DNA of 64,000 bases, taken from Rotaria sp. Silwood1. Its lineage: Eukaryota; Rotifera; Eurotatoria; Philodinida; Philodinidae. The position numbers and the translations under genes were made by a program. A model generated the notes under the pieces. It had not been told where the DNA came from, searched no databases, and saw nothing but the letters and a program-made list of their open reading frames with translations. The stretch lies in NCBI GenBank assembly GCA_905250075.1, contig CAJNOP010000709.1, positions 1-64,000 of the forward strand, in the 5' to 3' direction. Numbering within the stretch: position 1 is the stretch's first letter; every line of letters starts with the position of its first letter. This document shows, piece by piece, positions 61,374-64,000 of the stretch.

Positions 61374-62542
61374 CTAGAAAGGATATGGATCGCTAAGACC
61401 CTGATATTCGGAATCAGCGCAGAAGACTGCATACAGTTATGTATGTTTCAAGAAAAAAAATGATTGGATACTTGAGATACTTGCCTCGTAAGATCAAAGT
61501 ATATTAGTATCTGTTCTGGTTGGCCTGAAAGCCGGTGCTGGTCCTATTGGATTCAGGCTTTTTCAAGCGAATTTTTGGACATCAGTCGGGATCAATCGAG
61601 TTCACCCTTGTTTTCTTCGCGAAACGAGAACGTATCGATCATCATAAAATAATGTGAAAGTATCTCTCATTCTTAACGATACTACAGAAAGTAGACATCA
61701 ATATTACGCCTATAAAATAGTTGTGATAGTATTACTCATGAATTTTTTGTAATGATAGTATTTTTGTTCTTGTTAATATATTGAATAACGTGCAATGAAA
61801 GATATGTTACAACTAGATATTCATGAATTAAAGTTCAGCAAGGAGCAAGCAAGAAAAATATATGTCAGGAAATTTTGAGATCTAAGTAAAATTAAACAAA
61901 ATTTTTCAAATATACAAAAATGTGAAAAAATAAGAATAAAGTCTAAACTATTATTTTATACATAAACAAATAATAAGTTGATTATGGTTATTTTTTTATA
62001 TGGAATATATATTTCAACAATATGTTGTTTTGTTTATTAGACATAGAAACACTAAATGATTAGGGAAATTTCCGCATATATTTATTGATACGAAGAGGAA
62101 GTTGACGTAGATGTGTTTTAAAAAGAATGACACATTGTGCCGTATATGTATATCATAAAATCGTTCTTGATAAACTTTGAATTGGATCTTTTGATAATAC
62201 ACTGATTCACTTTGTATTTCACATGATCTTGCTAACCGTATTAATATTATCAAAATGAGAACGAAACAGTCGAAAAATCTTATCAAATAAAAGAAAAAAA
62301 TTAGAATTCTTGTATTTTAATCCATGAAGTTGTACAGCTCTCGAGTATTCTCAATCAAAATCTACTTTGTCTTAGCAAGGTTCAATCAAAGAAAAACCTA
62401 AGAATCTTTATACTTATGCTTTTCGAGTAGCATCTTTAGATGACGTTTATATGTGCGAATATATTATGCTGTTAAATTTTTTCAAGTAATATTCCAATAA
62501 CTCGAAAAAAAGACCAAAAAGTTTTTAACTGATGTGTTTTCT
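61374..62542. other. Intergenic, nothing recognised
   Basis: AT-rich, between the hAT-like element and the last telomere-like tract. Confidence 0.4.
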
Positions 62543-62607
62543 ATGGATGTTGGTGTGGATGTGAGTATGCACTAAAAGAAGATCCACACTGACACACCCA
62601 CACCCTT
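62543..62607. repeat. Telomere-like inverted tract
   Basis: TATGGATGTTGGTGTGGATG and GTGAG (about 62543-62566) are followed by CCACACTGACACACCCACAC (about 62583-62606). Same G-then-C polarity; 95 nt upstream of the last gene. Confidence 0.6.
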
Positions 62608-62701
62608 GTTTTCTTTTATCATCCCGTATCATCACTAACAAATTTCATATTTTATGATTCAGATTTACTATTTGCCATTTTCTTATTACTTGCAAAACAA
62701 T

Positions 62702-63798
62702 ATGTCATTATCATTTCCCCCTCAATCACCATTTACATTACCTAAAATTCGTCGTATTGTAAAACCAGTTTTAACACCAGAACAAGAACAAGCAGCAAAA
62801 TCAACAAAAATAACATTATTATCTACATCGTTATCACAAGGGGAATATTTAAAGATTTTTGAAAGGCTTAATTGTGCTATTTATTGGTGATAATTCAGTG
62901 CATGTTTTACATCAAGATTTAGGTAAAGCATTAAAATACAGTCGTTTATTAGAGTATACAAAAGCCGCCCGTCAAAACGGAAATTACGAACCTATTGAAG
63001 GTAAGTCACAAATACTAGACTAAAATAAAATGTGCGTATTGTTGTGTCGCAATTGAATGTGTTGCATTAGAGATGTGTCATAGTCTATATGCGCTATCCA
63101 TTGATTCACTTGTTTGTTTCGAATATACAGCTATATATAATTCAGTCGATTAGACGTATTTAACTTATACATTTTTGTATTTCTTTTGTTTTGAAATTAT
63201 TTCTCAGTCATTTTATTATTTGAGAACATGACGAAAGATGGCTGAATGGCCGAGAATATAGACTGTCTCGAAGCGGTTCGATCAAGTGCAAATGATTTCG
63301 ATAAGAATCATATCTTAAGAACTGATTGTGTTGAGTTTCAAAAATAGATATTATAGTTTGAATCAAAATGAAAATATAGTAATTATTTAAATATCGAAAA
63401 CAGAAAATAATTCACGTGTCAAAAATTAGGTTCAAATTGCGTTCGAAAAACGTTGTGGCATGTGCCACACACACATTCACAAGAATGTGTCATAGGTCTG
63501 CTGAAAGAAATGTTTTGCAACGAACACCTTTAGTCATATTTTAATATGTCGTACATTTTTGTGTTGTATGTGTCGTACTTTGCCATACATTTCATGTTGA
63601 GTGTGAGAGTATTGGTTTGAAATTGTTTGTCATTTCGATTTAGACGCGAAGATATTATTATCTGAAGGTAAAATTGGTACGTGCAAACATCGAGATATAT
63701 ATCAATTTCATTTGGTCAATAACTCAACCAAATCGAGATATATTTATTTAAATTCAATAGTGAATGATAGTGCTATTCAGGAATTGCATTTTATATGA
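62702..63798 (+). CDS. Unknown two-exon protein with one frameshift in exon 1
   Basis: Exon 1 (62702-63000) begins MSLSFPPQSPFTLPKIRRIV and ends at GTAAGT. Exon 2 (63644-63798) follows an acceptor TTTAG and reads AKILLSEGKIGTCKHRDIYQ to TGA. The phases fit only if one T is removed from a run of five near 62857-62861. The frame then continues GLIVLFIGDNSVHVLHQDLG into ARQNGNYEPIE. About 150 residues in that reading, with no signal peptide or domain I recognise. An alternative upstream Met lies at 62654. AATAAA follows the stop immediately (63799-63804). The shift may be a real lesion or a homopolymer error. Confidence 0.5.
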
Positions 63799-63804
63799 AA
63801 TAAA

Positions 63805-64000
63805 GATCCATCATTATCAATTGATTTAATTATTTTTTGTTCTTATACATAAGACATAAATGAGTTTGTTTGACTTTAGTTCATGTGATTCTTATATATT
63901 TTTTGCTTTATTTTCGTTCAGAAAAAAATAGAAAAATCAAATTTAACATTCAATGATTACTTCAACAACTATTCTATCATATAGAAAATTTTTTAAACTA
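63805..64000. other. Downstream flank, nothing recognised
   Basis: AT-rich sequence to the window edge. Confidence 0.4.

Noticed and set aside
63235-63310. A tRNA-Ser-like start (GGCTGAATGGCCGAG) followed by a GGTTCGA box
   Set aside because: No acceptor stem or anticodon arm can be formed around it; at most a decayed fragment.

Overview
The window looks like nuclear DNA of a bdelloid rotifer or a close relative. It is AT-rich and intron-bearing. It carries an NLRC3-type leucine-rich-repeat gene of 28-residue units, an arginine ADP-ribosyltransferase joined to tetratricopeptide repeats, an F-box-like fragment and scattered TGTGGG-like telomeric tracts, a combination I associate with bdelloids. 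The assignment is inferred from gene families and style; no species marker is visible.

Layout, left to right. 0.2-2.3 kb: a 141-bp tandem array in which each 84-nt exon encodes one leucine-rich repeat and each 57-nt intron is nearly identical to the next. 3.6-4.3 kb: an intronless membrane protein of the DUF1295/ICMT-like family, fungal-looking. 5.3-6.1 kb: a hAT-like element with an 8-bp target duplication. 7.1-8.6 kb: a 5'-truncated F-box-like gene abutting the largest telomere-like array. 10.8-13.0 kb: a broken ADP-ribosyltransferase/TPR gene. 13.7-14.5 kb: a TA-flanked miniature transposon. 15.1-18.1 kb (minus): a four-exon inhibitory-type serpin with a decayed second reactive-centre exon in its last intron. 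19.7-28.9 kb and 38.7-47.4 kb: two direct copies of a roughly 9-kb segment, each with one alpha-carbonic anhydrase gene (minus). Copy B continues into two more carbonic anhydrase genes (47.3-49.9 kb); copy A breaks off inside the 3' end of a third. Between the copies lies a visibly less AT-rich island (28.9-38.6 kb) holding one intact DUF1647-type glycosyltransferase-like gene and several relics. 52.3-54.0 kb: a NAA50-like N-acetyltransferase in three exons. 54.9-55.3 kb: an unidentified pseudogene. 57.6-57.9 kb: a small protease-inhibitor-like gene with one frameshift. 60.5-61.4 kb: a second hAT-like element, inverted relative to the first and keeping a transposase C-terminal remnant. 62.7-63.8 kb: a two-exon unknown gene with one frameshift.

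The genes do not form a pathway. The carbonic anhydrases are a local tandem family, all with signal peptides and extracellular-type cysteines, and they differ mainly in how the C-terminus is anchored. The most unusual themes are: the LRR array in which every reading-frame break falls in the intron part of the unit; telomere-like G-rich/C-rich inverted tracts, always in the same orientation and often next to gene ends or breakpoints; a relic alternative reactive-centre exon in the serpin; and a 106-bp insertion in one carbonic anhydrase copy that may behave as a new intron.
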